A stretch of 64,000 nucleotides of DNA from Pseudarthrobacter sp. C4D7 (GCF_013359725.1 NZ_JABFMW010000018.1:21220-85219); one strand, 5' to 3'. Shown: positions 15,730 to 24,246, counted from the stretch's first letter. Translations and numbers: made by a program. The notes: generated from the letters alone by a model not told the origin.

Positions 15730-16137
15730 GCGGCTTTCCTTTCCTTGTTGGAAGGAGCCGTTTTTGTCCGGAGTGGCTGCCAGGCAGCATCAGGACTTAC
15801 CCTAGGTGTGTATTGCTCAATACAACGCCTGAGTGTAAACGGTTCCTTTTCGGCTGGCTCAGGATTGCTGAAGCCCGTTGGCGCGGGCTTCATGCATTTA
15901 AGTCAGCTGCCAAAGTCAGCCGCTCTGCCCGGCCGCACGATCCGCTGGGAATCAATTTCGGCACGAATGTCGCGGTCTGTCATCAGCACAGCTCCAAATT
16001 ACCGTATCGGTTATCCACAGCCGCACTTTCCCGTTGTTGCTGTGCCCCAGTGGGGCTAATGTTCCGAACGCTCAGAGTGCATAACAGGGCACAGATCGGG
16101 CGGCCTCGTGCACCACTCTGCCCGCCACATCGGCCCG
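15730..16137. other. Gene-poor stretch with a hairpin and a DnaA-box match
   Basis: No gene supported. TGAAGCCCG (15869-15877) and CGGGCTTCA (15884-15892) form a short hairpin. TTATCCACA at 16011-16019 equals the consensus DnaA box. Together with the drop in GC and the nearby parA, this could be part of a replication origin, but a single box is weak evidence. Confidence 0.35.
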
Positions 16138-16472
16138 TCAATTAGCGTCCGGCTCGACCAGTTCAGGCCCGTTGTTGCGCACGCTGTTGACCCTGGTGCT
16201 AACGACCCGTGGGACCAGGGTCGGCTCGGGCAGGGAATCGAGCATTGGATGTCCGCCTTGTCGGTGAGGTCCGGGTCCAGCCACTCGGCGTACCGGCTCC
16301 TTGGGATGATGACGGGGCTTCGGTCATGGACGTGTCCCAGCGCGTCCTGGGCGGTTGTGGTGAGCACTGTACAGCTAAGCAGCCAGCGGCCGGGGTCGTC
16401 CTCGGGCAGGGATGGATCCGCCCACCATTCGTACAAGCCGGCGAAGCCCAGCAGGGGCTCTTTTGGCTAATG
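16138..16472 (-). pseudogene. SRAP (HMCES/YedK-type) gene fragment, truncated and frameshifted
   Basis: The minus strand reads, in order, LLGFAGLYEWWADPS, GRWLLSCTVLTTTAQDALG, HVHDRSPVIIPRSRYAEWLD and PDLTDKADIQ. After a frame change it continues LDSLPEPTLVPRVVSTRVNS and VRNNGPELVEPDAN before a stop. This is the C-terminal half of an SOS-response-associated peptidase, the family that crosslinks to abasic sites in single-stranded DNA. The N-terminal half with the catalytic Cys2 is missing, and a stop lies just upstream of the match, so the product cannot be functional. Confidence 0.75.
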
Positions 16473-17049
16473 CTGAGGATTGACACAAGTGGGTTAACTG
16501 CTCGCTCCCCCGCCGGAGGCTGCCCATGCACATCCAGCGCTACCATGGCTGCAGTCGCAAACTGGGTGCAGGACCCTCGCGCGACCAAGAAGATTTCATG
16601 CCATAAGCCACGCCAGAATTCCTATTGGAAACCAAAGCCGAGCCATGGCTGGCGTCACTGCCTGCCGCCGCATTTGACACTCTGTATGAGAGCGCGTATA
16701 GAGCCAAACCCTGCTTCACATACATGGACACGCTGCCGCTCGGACTGGCGACGCAATGAACGCCCATATACGCAGGCCGACCAGTCATACTGCCGGTGTC
16801 CTAACGGCGGCTCCAACCATTAATCCCGTACGGTCCACAATTGAGAATCCAATTGGAAATATCACCTGAGGCCCCGTAGGCACCCTCGCGGGACATCTCG
16901 TCGCCCATATAACGTGCCGCGCCACGGGGGGACCCATCCAATCAATTGCGGTGTCTCATATGCGTGTCACTGCCGTCATTCCCGAAGAAGTGCACATAGC
17001 GTTGACAGCAGGACAATATGCCCCCACCGAGTAGGAGAGTTACCGGCCG
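16473..17049. other. Gene-free stretch upstream of parA
   Basis: No frame here has supporting signals. The sequence is lower in GC than its surroundings and contains ATTGG/CCAAT-rich patches, for example near 16835-16855. A centromere or promoter for the parA operon is expected in such a position, but I see no clear iterated repeat. Confidence 0.35.
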
Positions 17050-17991
17050 ATGGCACGATCTCTGCAAACCCCCGTACCGCCGAAACCCCAGGCAACGCGC
17101 GCCATCGACCGTGTAGTCTCCCTAGCGAACGGCAAGGGCGGAGTGGGCAAGACGACAACAGCAGCCAACGTTGGCGGGTACGTGGCCCTAGCTGGCTCCC
17201 GTGTGCTCCTGATCGACCTTGACCCTCAGGGCGACTTGGCTCGCGACCTCGGATATGAGCGCCAGACGGGCAGGGAATTTTTTCAGGCCCTCATCACCGG
17301 GACGCCGCCGATAATTCTGCGTAACGTGCGGGAAAATCTGGACGTCATCCCTGGCGGCCAGGACTTGGAAGACCTTCAGGGACTTATGGTGTCCCGCTCC
17401 AGCCGCTCCGACGCCGGCGACTTCGGCGACATGCTGTACGCCGTCCTAGCCCCGTTGGCAGACGATTACGACTTGGTCCTGATCGACACACCGCCGGGGG
17501 AGCGGATCCTCGTGGAGGGCGCCTTCGCGATCTCCAGCGCCGTCGTCATTCCTACCCGCTCCGATGATGCGAGTATCGACGGTGTCGAACGCATCGCACG
17601 CCGCTTCATGGCTGTACGTGACCGGAACCCATCTCTTCAATTGGCGGGGATCGTCCTGTTCGGTGTCGGACCGCGCTCCCTTCGCTTGGAGCGCAGCGTC
17701 CGAGAAACGCTGGAAGAAATGCTCGGCACCGTCGCCCCAGTCTTCGAAACCCGCATCAGGAACCTGGAAAGCGCAAGCGCCGATGCCCGTCGCAAAGGCC
17801 TGCTCTTCCACGAACTCGAAGGTGCCGTTACTGACGCTCAGAAGAACCGCCTGAAGGCGCTCCGGGCGGGTGAGAAGCCGGCGGACGGCTTCTTTTCACG
17901 CAATGCTGGCGGACTGGCTGAAGAGTACGAGCAGCTGACCGGGGAGATCCTCGCCCGACTGAACGAGATCGAAAGCGGGAACCAGGCATGA
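17050..17991 (+). CDS. parA: ParA-type partition ATPase
   Basis: 313 residues. The deviant Walker A is KGGVGKTT (29-36) with the signature lysine K29. Walker A' follows as LLIDLDPQGDLARDLG (~54-69), and Walker B as LVLIDTPPG (~143-151). The protein would form ATP-dependent patches on the nucleoid that segregate plasmid copies. Extra N-terminal residues before the P-loop are few, so it is not the long P1-type ParA with its own HTH. The next gene starts inside the stop region (GTGA-type overlap of four bases) and is the probable DNA-binding partner. Confidence 0.9.
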   Translation: MARSLQTPVPPKPQATRAIDRVVSLANGKGGVGKTTTAANVGGYVALAGSRVLLIDLDPQGDLARDLGYERQTGREFFQALITGTPPIILRNVRENLDVIPGGQDLEDLQGLMVSRSSRSDAGDFGDMLYAVLAPLADDYDLVLIDTPPGERILVEGAFAISSAVVIPTRSDDASIDGVERIARRFMAVRDRNPSLQLAGIVLFGVGPRSLRLERSVRETLEEMLGTVAPVFETRIRNLESASADARRKGLLFHELEGAVTDAQKNRLKALRAGEKPADGFFSRNAGGLAEEYEQLTGEILARLNEIESGNQA

Positions 17992-18737
17992 GCGAGCGAC
18001 AAAGTCTTGCCGGGGCATTCGCGCCTGTAGCGCCTGCCCGGGGCGCAGCACTGCAAGGGTTGCTTGCTCCAAAGCGGGGGAGGGGAGAGCCCACCCCGGA
18101 ACCCAACCCCAAGGAGACCCCGGAGGCGCCGGCCAGGAACCTTGTACAGGCGCCGCCAGCAGCAGCGCCCGGCGCTGATACGCAGGTGCCTACTGAACAG
18201 CCAGGGGCAGATGATCCCCGCACTGAACAGGCGACTGTGGAGGAGGCGCCCCTGGAGGCGATACGGGCGCGGGAGGAGTCCAAGCCTTCCTTAGTCAAAA
18301 CCCCGAATGCCACCAAACGGCAGCAGCCCGCTTCCAAGAAGGCGACTAGCGCGGCCAAGGCGTCCGAGCTCGCTCCCGGGGCTCTGCGCAATGTCGGGGT
18401 TTACCTGCCGCCAGCGCTCCTGGCACAGCTCAAGGACGCCGTCTATCAGGAGCGGACCACATACGCGGACCTGTTGATCGATGCATTCGAAGCCGTCGAC
18501 GACAAACAGATCGCGAGGGAGTTCACCTCTGTCACCACGCTGACCAAATCCGGCATGCCTAGGCGCGCTCCACGGAAACGAGGAGAGGCCGGCATTCAGA
18601 TCCAACTGCGCCTCGACGGACTTCAGGTTGCCTGGCTGGATGAGAAGGTCACTGAGTTTGACGCACCGTCGCGCAGTGCGCTGGTCTCGACCGTCTTCAA
18701 GCTTCATATCCAAGGGAAGCAAAGAGCGGGGGAGTAG
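17988..18737 (+). CDS. Partition partner, probable ribbon-helix-helix centromere-binding protein
   Basis: 249 residues. The first ~125 are a low-complexity Pro/Ala/Glu-rich linker. The C-terminal half has two RHH-like units: VGVYLPPALLAQLKDAVYQE followed by TTYADLLIDAFEAV (~137-170), and IQIQLRLDGLQVAWLDEKV with SRSALVSTVFKLHI (~203-241). It overlaps parA by four bases, so the two are translationally coupled. It should bind the centromere and stimulate ParA. The direct repeats just after the gene may be part of that site. The role is inferred from position and motif. Confidence 0.65.
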   Translation: MSERQSLAGAFAPVAPARGAALQGLLAPKRGRGEPTPEPNPKETPEAPARNLVQAPPAAAPGADTQVPTEQPGADDPRTEQATVEEAPLEAIRAREESKPSLVKTPNATKRQQPASKKATSAAKASELAPGALRNVGVYLPPALLAQLKDAVYQERTTYADLLIDAFEAVDDKQIAREFTSVTTLTKSGMPRRAPRKRGEAGIQIQLRLDGLQVAWLDEKVTEFDAPSRSALVSTVFKLHIQGKQRAGE

Positions 18738-18778
18738 TCCTGCCTCCCGGAAATCTAGGTCATCCCTTCCCATAGTAC

Positions 18779-18800
18779 TTATGGCATGTCTTATGGCATG
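18779..18800. repeat. Tandem TTATGGCATG repeat, possible centromere or operator
   Basis: TTATGGCATG is found at 18779-18788 and 18791-18800, followed by ACATG, then GGTACG/GTAC copies at ~18816-18840. It lies 40 bases after the partition partner gene and between convergent genes, so a ParA/partner centromere is possible. Confidence 0.35.
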
Positions 18801-18912
18801 ACATGAATGACCAAGGTACGTCCCGGGGTACAGGTACGACAGCTATCTCGCTGCACGCGCAAAACACTCCAGGTGACCACATCGGCTTACTACTGACCGA
18901 CTTTGATGCTGC

Positions 18913-20898
18913 CTACCCCGCTCTGTTGAAAGCCATGTCGGACAGCGACCATTCATCAGGGGGCCCCTCAAACAGTTCCCAGGGATAGTCATCATCGGGG
19001 GAGAGCAGTTGCGGAACGCAGTCCACGTTCTTTGCGAGCCATTCCCGCCAGACAATCCGGTCGTTGCGATACCGCTGCAACTGGAGGGCCACAGCTTCGA
19101 AGACCCCGAACTGTTCAGCGAGCTGCCTCAGCGAGGTGCCAGCGACGATTGACCAGACCCGGCCTGCGCCGCGGGAAACCAGGTTCCAGGCGGCAAGAAC
19201 CTCCAGGGCCTCGTGCACGGCGGACCGGGACAACCGGGTGACGCGCACGATGTCGGCTGTCGCCATGACGGAGGAGTGTTCCAGAGCTTCGTAGACGAAC
19301 GCGGCCGGCAGCCCCAGTTCCCGAAACACCGGGCGGAGGGCATAGATCTTGCCTTTCTGCCAGGAAGCGTCTTCGGCGACTGCCTTCAGCTCTTCAGGAA
19401 CCGTCAGCATGTAAAGGTCCCCCTTGGTTCCACGGGCTTCTTCAACGAGAGTGATCAGGGGCTCCTTCTCGCCACGTAATTCCCGCAGGTGCACGCCGAC
19501 TGTGGTGTGATCGAGGCCTGTAGCGACCGCGATGGACCGAACGCCGAATTCGATAAACCGAGAAGCTGTCATGTGTGCTGCCTCACCCAACGCCCTAAGC
19601 ACCATCCGTCGTGCCATTCCCGTCCTGGATTCCTGGTAGTTCACCTCCCTGATGCGCAGGGCATTTCGCCAGCTTCGGATGAACCGATGCTCCGCATCGG
19701 GGTTAGAAATTGCAGGGACCCCCTTTACCCCTGCCGCCTGTGTAGGGGGCTGGCTTGTGGGGGATCTGCGGACGTTGTCATTTGGGTTGGTTTTTGCGGG
19801 TTTTTTGCTCAAGTAGCTGAGGGCTTTCATCCAGTCCCGGCGCAGGGCAGGGAGCCGGTGGCGGGCTGGGTACCGGGCGTAGAAGGAGGCCAGGCCAGGC
19901 CAGGTTCCCTGGAGGATGCGTCGCTCCACGTCAACGAGCTCTAGGCCGGCGGCCGCGGCGCCGACGATGACTGCCTGGCGCGCGTCCGAGTCCGAGGCGT
20001 ACCGGTTGGTGTCATACATGCCGGTCTGGGCAAGTACCTGCATGGCCCTCGACATGCGCCCCACGGGGTGGTCCACGACGGGTGCAGAAGAGGATGCCGG
20101 GGTGAAGGTCTCTTCCTGGCGGAGTGCCCTGACGGCTTTGATCTCGGCGGACAGATCCTTGGTCATAGCGGCCCAGACCGCTGCGCTGTTGGGCCGACGG
20201 GCGATGTCATAGGCCATGGACAGGCTCATCGCCAGTTCCTGGTGGCCGCCTCGCTTATGCGGTGAGCCGGGTGTTCGCATGCAGCCATGGAGCAGGTTCT
20301 GGTGCGGGGTCTTGTCCAGGCTCCGGTACCGGGTGCCCAGCGCCTCGACAACATCACGCGCTTCGGAGAAGGTGACCCGACGCGCCAGTGGGATGTAGAC
20401 GTGGCGGCCGCCGTTGGGGGAGTAATCCTCAATCCACCGGGCGCCCATCGAATGCAACCAGGTCTGGACCGCGCGGACGTCGGCCTGGACCCAGTCTGTA
20501 CCTGCTACCGAGGAGTCAAAGTCGAGGAAAATCGCCGCGCAGGTGCCGTCCTTGCCAAAAATTCTCACGGCCGCAGGCAATGAGGGGAGCGTTTCGGTTA
20601 GGTTCCGTTCGTGTCGTTGCGGGTAGGTCTTGCCCCCATCCCGGGACAACCGTACGCGCGGCTGACCGGCCAATAGCGGTGTTAGTGCCGACCAAAGGGT
20701 GGCTGGGTCATCTTGCTGTCCTGACACGCCAGAAGTGGGGTGTGATGGCAGCACCGAGACGTGCTGATGTACGATGACTGTAATCCTTTCGGGGATTGAG
20801 GTACGAAAAAGGGCCGATCCTGCCAGATCGGTTTCATAGCAACACAAAGGATGGCCGTTTTTCGGCCTTCCACGACTTACAATCTGATCCGCCGGCAA
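18913..20898 (-). CDS. Plasmid replication protein with an AEP primase-like domain
   Basis: The frame is open for 661 residues to a TTG at 20898; the true start is unclear. A GAAAGGA stands near 20790 with no ATG or GTG at a good distance, and a GTG near 20757 is another option. The N-terminal half has an archaeo-eukaryotic primase pattern: IFLDFDSS (the DxD metal-binding pair) and then GGRHVYIPL (the sxH-type nucleotide contact). Winged-helix segments follow (VRSIAVATGLDHTTVGVHLR, IVRVTRLSRSAVHEALEVL). Together these suit a replication initiator or primase for a theta-replicating plasmid. Hairpins in the upstream part (20813-20865) may be attenuators or lie inside the gene, depending on the start. 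Confidence 0.65.
   Translation of the reverse strand: MPADQIVSRGRPKNGHPLCCYETDLAGSALFRTSIPERITVIVHQHVSVLPSHPTSGVSGQQDDPATLWSALTPLLAGQPRVRLSRDGGKTYPQRHERNLTETLPSLPAAVRIFGKDGTCAAIFLDFDSSVAGTDWVQADVRAVQTWLHSMGARWIEDYSPNGGRHVYIPLARRVTFSEARDVVEALGTRYRSLDKTPHQNLLHGCMRTPGSPHKRGGHQELAMSLSMAYDIARRPNSAAVWAAMTKDLSAEIKAVRALRQEETFTPASSSAPVVDHPVGRMSRAMQVLAQTGMYDTNRYASDSDARQAVIVGAAAAGLELVDVERRILQGTWPGLASFYARYPARHRLPALRRDWMKALSYLSKKPAKTNPNDNVRRSPTSQPPTQAAGVKGVPAISNPDAEHRFIRSWRNALRIREVNYQESRTGMARRMVLRALGEAAHMTASRFIEFGVRSIAVATGLDHTTVGVHLRELRGEKEPLITLVEEARGTKGDLYMLTVPEELKAVAEDASWQKGKIYALRPVFRELGLPAAFVYEALEHSSVMATADIVRVTRLSRSAVHEALEVLAAWNLVSRGAGRVWSIVAGTSLRQLAEQFGVFEAVALQLQRYRNDRIVWREWLAKNVDCVPQLLSPDDDYPWELFEGPPDEWSLSDMAFNRAG
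20813..20865 (-). promoter_or_regulatory. Two hairpins at the 5' end of the replication gene
   Basis: On the minus strand GGCCGAAAAACGGCC is followed by CCGATCTGGCAGGATCGG and then CCCTTTTTCG. A stem, then a stem with a following U-run, is the layout of an attenuator or of a countertranscribed-RNA control region. If translation starts at the TTG at 20898, they are inside the coding region instead. Confidence 0.35.
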
Positions 20899-20926
20899 GC
20901 AATCCAGAGGGTAAGTCTCAAGCTTC

Positions 20927-20951
20927 GAAGGCCCGCCTAGTGCGGGCCTTC
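20927..20951. terminator. Terminator between the RHH-like gene and the replication gene
   Basis: GAAGGCCCGC (20927-20936) and GCGGGCCTTC (20942-20951) have a 5-base loop. TTTT follows on the plus strand, and the hairpin begins seven bases after the stop of the minus-strand gene at 20958. It could separate that gene's transcript from the replication gene. Confidence 0.65.
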
Positions 20952-20957
20952 TTTTGG

Positions 20958-21194
20958 TTATGAGGCCATGCGGATGGGCAACTCCTGCTGATAGTCATCC
21001 CGGTCGAGTGCGGCCAGGTCTTCCTTGAGTCGTGGCTCGACAACGGACAGGAGGTATTCCGTAACGGTCAGGCCCTTGTGCGCTGCGACTTTGGCGATAC
21101 CGTCAGCGGTTGGTTCAGGTGAGCGGAAACCAATGAACTTACGCAGCCCCTTGCTAGGACGCCCGCCGCCTCGATTTACTGCTACTGCCGTCAT
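20958..21194 (-). CDS. Small RHH-like or plasmid copy-control protein
   Basis: 78 residues with AAAGGA about eight bases before the ATG. A basic start (NRGGGRPSKGLRKFIGFRSP) is followed by two helices (IAKVAAHKGLTVTEYLLSVV). This resembles small RHH-type DNA-binding proteins but lacks a clear beta strand. It stands upstream of the replication gene on the same strand, separated by a terminator hairpin, so copy control or replication accessory function is possible. Confidence 0.55.
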   Translation of the reverse strand: MTAVAVNRGGGRPSKGLRKFIGFRSPEPTADGIAKVAAHKGLTVTEYLLSVVEPRLKEDLAALDRDDYQQELPIRMAS

Positions 21195-21514
21195 TTGCTG
21201 TGTCCTTTGATTTTGTAGCCGCCTAAGCCGCTACAGCTTCATCGTTGTGGTGCCCGCCCCGCAGAATCACAGGTTGATCCTTCGCGACTGCTCCGAAACT
21301 ATCACCGGCCTAGCAGCCGTTTGGGGATTTGTTTTCAGAAAACGGCAGCGTGTCGCTTGTGTGACTTTCCTCCGGGCATAGGGCCTCCCTTCGGCGCCAG
21401 GCATTCTTTCGTACGTTTACAAACTCGCCGTGTGACAAGCGCAGCTAGGGGCCCCTTGGTAGGGTGTCCCCTTGTTTGACGGACACAGTCAGGCGCTAAA
21501 CCAATATTACACAT
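21195..21514. other. Divergent intergenic region with weak symmetry
   Basis: TGTAGC (21214-21219) and GCTACA (21230-21235) form a small inverted repeat just upstream of the 78-residue gene. TTGACG at 21476-21481 could be a -35 box for the operon starting at 21556. No gene is seen. Confidence 0.35.
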
Positions 21515-21533
21515 CACTGAAATAATTTCAGTG
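21515..21533 (+). promoter_or_regulatory. Palindromic operator upstream of the ImmA-like operon
   Basis: CACTGAAATAATTTCAGTG is a perfect odd palindrome with 9-bp arms. Its 17-bp core ACTGAAATNATTTCAGT (21516-21532) recurs at 24228-24244, just after the last gene of the operon. The operon's own XRE-type regulator is the natural binding partner. Confidence 0.65.
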
Positions 21534-21555
21534 GCATGTTCGCTGGGGTGAGAAG

Positions 21556-22050
21556 TTGACGGGGAACCAATTGTTAGAACCTACGGAGTTGTCCCTGCGG
21601 ACGATCCAGTCCTTGCAGCTGCCGCCTTCTCCAAGTCTCCCGCATCTGATCAGCGCCGTAGAGCGGGCCTACGGCAAGCCGTTGGAGTTCGACGAAGTCC
21701 CGGATGAGGCCCTGGCCGAGGGGGTAACCGGTCGTTGGGTGGATATGCCGGACCGGGGGATTATCCAATATCGCCGCGGTCACGCGTTCTGGTGCCGCCA
21801 TGTCATCCTCCACGAGTTTGGGCACATTCTGCTGGGGCACAAGGGTGAACCAGCTGACGGCCTCCAGTCCGCAGGCTTCTTTTCTGGAGTCGGTAAGCGT
21901 CGCGGGATCAGCTGGATGTGCCGGCCCGCCGCCATCCCCCTGGAAGAGGCCGAGCAGGCGGCGGAAAATCTCGCCTACGCCCTGGCCCAACGCCTGGTGA
22001 CAGGTCAGGACGCCTGCGTCTCCGACGCAGAACGGATTTTTGGACTGTGA
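21556..22050 (+). CDS. ImmA/IrrE-family metallopeptidase
   Basis: 164 residues if the TTG at 21556 is the start; the TTG at 21571, with GGGGA before it, is the alternative. The zinc motif HEFGH lies in HVILHEFGHILLGH (~76-89), the hallmark of ImmA/IrrE peptidases. A glutamate further on (EEAEQAAENLAYALA, ~139-153) supplies the third ligand helix. These enzymes cleave XRE-type repressors in response to stress, and an XRE-type gene closes this operon. The gene overlaps the next by four bases (GTGA). Confidence 0.85.
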   Translation: MTGNQLLEPTELSLRTIQSLQLPPSPSLPHLISAVERAYGKPLEFDEVPDEALAEGVTGRWVDMPDRGIIQYRRGHAFWCRHVILHEFGHILLGHKGEPADGLQSAGFFSGVGKRRGISWMCRPAAIPLEEAEQAAENLAYALAQRLVTGQDACVSDAERIFGL

Positions 22051-23045
22051 TTCAAGCTGCATTCTGGCTGCTGGCCGTTGTTTTTGCGGCGAGGTTGTAC
22101 CTCGTGGCACGGCATAACGCGTCGTCGGCGTTTTTGGGGGCCACTGGCGTCGGCGTCGTTGGCCTCTTCTGTACCGGCCAAATCGTCCCGGAAAGCACCC
22201 TGGACGCTCTGATCGGGGGGACCAACTGGCTGCACCTGGTGAGGAACCTCCTTGTGACCGCAGCAGTGTGGCTGGTCCGGGAAGGTGTGTTCAGCGCGCT
22301 GTCCACCGAACCCGAGGCCAGGCGGCGCGTGGCGCGCAGACCGCTGTTTCTCGCCGCACTCCTGCTGGCCATAACCATCCCATTCACCCTGCAATCCTTC
22401 GTCCCCACCACGGACGCCTTCATCCCCGAAACCGTTCAGCAGCCCGCTGTCTATGTTTACGCCACGGTCTACATGGCCGTCCTTGGAGGCCTGGGCCTGT
22501 CCGTCCTGCGAGTGAGCATTGGTCCACGAGACAGCCGCACCGTACGCGCAAGCGCCACAGTCGTCGGCATCGGAATGGGCCTCATGGTCCTGGGCTGTGT
22601 CGATGAAATCATCTACATGAGCCTGCGCTTCCTCGGCTTCCAGGGTTCCATAACCGATGTGACGTACATGCTCTTCACACCCCTCTTCTACAGCGGAATC
22701 CTGCTCACTTCGCTGGGACTCGGCATACCGCCTATGGTGCGGCTCTGGCGCAGACTGGCTCTCGTAGATCGTTTCTGGATCCTCGTGCTCCATTGCAGGT
22801 TCCCTGCCGTAAGAAGCACCGCCCAGGCATCGAAGACGCGGTTGTCGGTCGCGGCAGACGTCCTGGGGCCCCGCCCGGCCGAAAGGCTGTACACCCTGGT
22901 TATTGCCATCGGTGACCTCCGCGCTGCAGGCCGGCAAGCAGCTTATTCCCCGCCAGCTGAAAGGGCTCTTGTCCTTGCTCAGCGGCGGTTGACCAACACA
23001 TTCGAGCCCCTTGGGCTGGAGCTTAGGAAAAGGGCGGAAATCTAG
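22047..23045 (+). CDS. MAB_1171c-like membrane protein
   Basis: 332 residues from the GTG at 22047, which overlaps the peptidase stop. Seven or so hydrophobic segments fill the first two thirds (AAFWLLAVVFAARLYLV, FLGATGVGVVGLFCTG, LFLAALLLAITIPFTL, VYATVYMAVLGGLGLSV, TVVGIGMGLMVLGCVD, LFYSGILLTSLGLGI). A soluble C-terminus with LYTLVIAIGDLR follows. It fits the MAB_1171c putative-transporter family, which usually sits next to ImmA-like peptidases in actinobacteria. It is a plausible membrane sensor or partner of the peptidase. Confidence 0.65.
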   Translation: MIQAAFWLLAVVFAARLYLVARHNASSAFLGATGVGVVGLFCTGQIVPESTLDALIGGTNWLHLVRNLLVTAAVWLVREGVFSALSTEPEARRRVARRPLFLAALLLAITIPFTLQSFVPTTDAFIPETVQQPAVYVYATVYMAVLGGLGLSVLRVSIGPRDSRTVRASATVVGIGMGLMVLGCVDEIIYMSLRFLGFQGSITDVTYMLFTPLFYSGILLTSLGLGIPPMVRLWRRLALVDRFWILVLHCRFPAVRSTAQASKTRLSVAADVLGPRPAERLYTLVIAIGDLRAAGRQAAYSPPAERALVLAQRRLTNTFEPLGLELRKRAEI

Positions 23046-23663
23046 GTGGCTACAGACACCCAATTCGCAGTCATTACCCCTTCGGTGATGCAGCGTGTGG
23101 CTCGCATTTCAACGGAGGTGGCGCAGCCGCCACTCGTTCTCTCCCTCCTGCTCATTCTCGCTGCAGTGCGAGACGGGGGAGGAGTCGTTGCCCTGATCCC
23201 TGGGCTCGTGGCCGCTGTGACGATCTGCCTGGCGCCTCTGCTGGTAGTGGTGCTTCTTGCCCGTCGTGGGAAACTCACGGATCACCACGTGGGGGACAAG
23301 AAGCAACGCCGCCCGGTGATGCTGTGGACGCTGGGATCGGCCCTCGTTGGTTGCGGAATACTGACCCTCATCAACACTCCTGTGGCCGTGTGGGCACTGA
23401 TTGCCGGCATTCTCGGCGGCATCCTGGCCCTGATTATCGTCAGCCCATTCTGGAAGGTGTCCGGGCACGCCATGACCCTTGGGGGCGCGACGATTTCCTC
23501 GGCCATGCTGTTCGGGGTCTGGTCAATCCCGTTCGTGATTGCCGCGCCTTTGGTGTGCTGGTCAAGGGTGTACCTGAAGGATCACACGCTCTCCCAAGTG
23601 CTGGCCGGGTTCGTAACAGGCCTTGTCGTATTCGGATCAGCCTGCGCGCTGATTCTGAACTGA
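23046..23663 (+). CDS. PAP2-like membrane protein
   Basis: 205 residues, GTG start directly after the preceding stop. Six hydrophobic segments enclose three weak PAP2 motifs: KKQRRP (~82-87), SGHA (~137-140) and SRVYLKDHTLSQVLAG (~178-193). In the usual phosphatase the last motif is SRxxxxxHxxxD, and here a Q replaces the D, so activity is uncertain. Such proteins act on lipid phosphates at the outer membrane leaflet. It is the third gene of the palindrome-bracketed module. Confidence 0.6.
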   Translation: MATDTQFAVITPSVMQRVARISTEVAQPPLVLSLLLILAAVRDGGGVVALIPGLVAAVTICLAPLLVVVLLARRGKLTDHHVGDKKQRRPVMLWTLGSALVGCGILTLINTPVAVWALIAGILGGILALIIVSPFWKVSGHAMTLGGATISSAMLFGVWSIPFVIAAPLVCWSRVYLKDHTLSQVLAGFVTGLVVFGSACALILN

Positions 23664-23756
23664 CATAGTATTTTTTCTGAACGTTCAGGGTCCCCAGCTT
23701 TGGAACAGCAGACCGGTACTACGAACGGCCTTGATGCGGCTCCGAGAGCAGGGAAA

Positions 23757-24215
23757 ATGACTGAGGGTACCAACCCCGTTGACAGCAGGACTGACCGGGA
23801 GGTCTTGGCGTCCAAGCTGCAACTCCTTCTCGACATCGTGCATGCCAAGGATGCCGCCAGCTTCACTTACGACGAGATCCGCGCCGGCCTGGCTGAACAG
23901 GGCTTCAATCTGACGAAGACCCGGTGGCATCGGCTCCTGGCCGGCTCTCCCGACAACCGGTGGGATCCCGACCTGCTGAAAGCTCTGGCGTACTTCTTCG
24001 ACGTGGACCCCGACTACTTGCTGCAGCGCAGCGGGCCAGTCCCCGAGCGTGTGGAAGCCGAGCTGCGCCTTATTGAGGCGTTGCGCATTTCAGAGGTCGA
24101 ACATTTTGCTGCACGCGTCCTGGGGGAAGTAAACATCGACGCCGTCCGCGCAGTCACTGAGGCCCTGAGAAATCTTCCGGGCCGGTCGCGGCCTGAAGGC
24201 ACCACGCACGACTGA
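23757..24215 (+). CDS. XRE-type transcriptional regulator
   Basis: 152 residues from the ATG at 23757; a TTG at 23700 would add 19. The first ~85 residues have a helix-turn-helix of the EspR/XRE type (FTYDEIRAGLAEQGFNLTKT, RWHRLLAGSP). A phrase typical of XRE regulators, LLKALAYFFDVDPDYLL (~71-87), follows. The C-terminal helices may dimerise. The adjacent ImmA-like peptidase is the expected protease for such repressors, and the matching palindromes at 21515 and 24226 are likely operators. Confidence 0.75.
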   Translation: MTEGTNPVDSRTDREVLASKLQLLLDIVHAKDAASFTYDEIRAGLAEQGFNLTKTRWHRLLAGSPDNRWDPDLLKALAYFFDVDPDYLLQRSGPVPERVEAELRLIEALRISEVEHFAARVLGEVNIDAVRAVTEALRNLPGRSRPEGTTHD

Positions 24216-24225
24216 AAGAAATTCA

Positions 24226-24246
24226 CTACTGAAATTATTTCAGTAG
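24226..24246. promoter_or_regulatory. Second copy of the ACTGAAATNATTTCAGT palindrome
   Basis: The 17-bp core at 24228-24244 has a T at the centre where the first copy has an A. CT and AG extend the symmetry on either side. It lies 13 bases after the regulator's stop and about 110 bases before the convergent HTH gene's end. No plus-strand gene starts immediately after it. Confidence 0.65.

Noticed and set aside
16540..16788. 82-residue minus-strand frame upstream of parA
   Set aside because: Lower-GC sequence, no start signals, no resemblance to a protein family.
18803..18988. 61-residue plus-strand frame after the parA operon
   Set aside because: No ribosome binding site and its end overlaps the replication gene antisense; low-complexity product.
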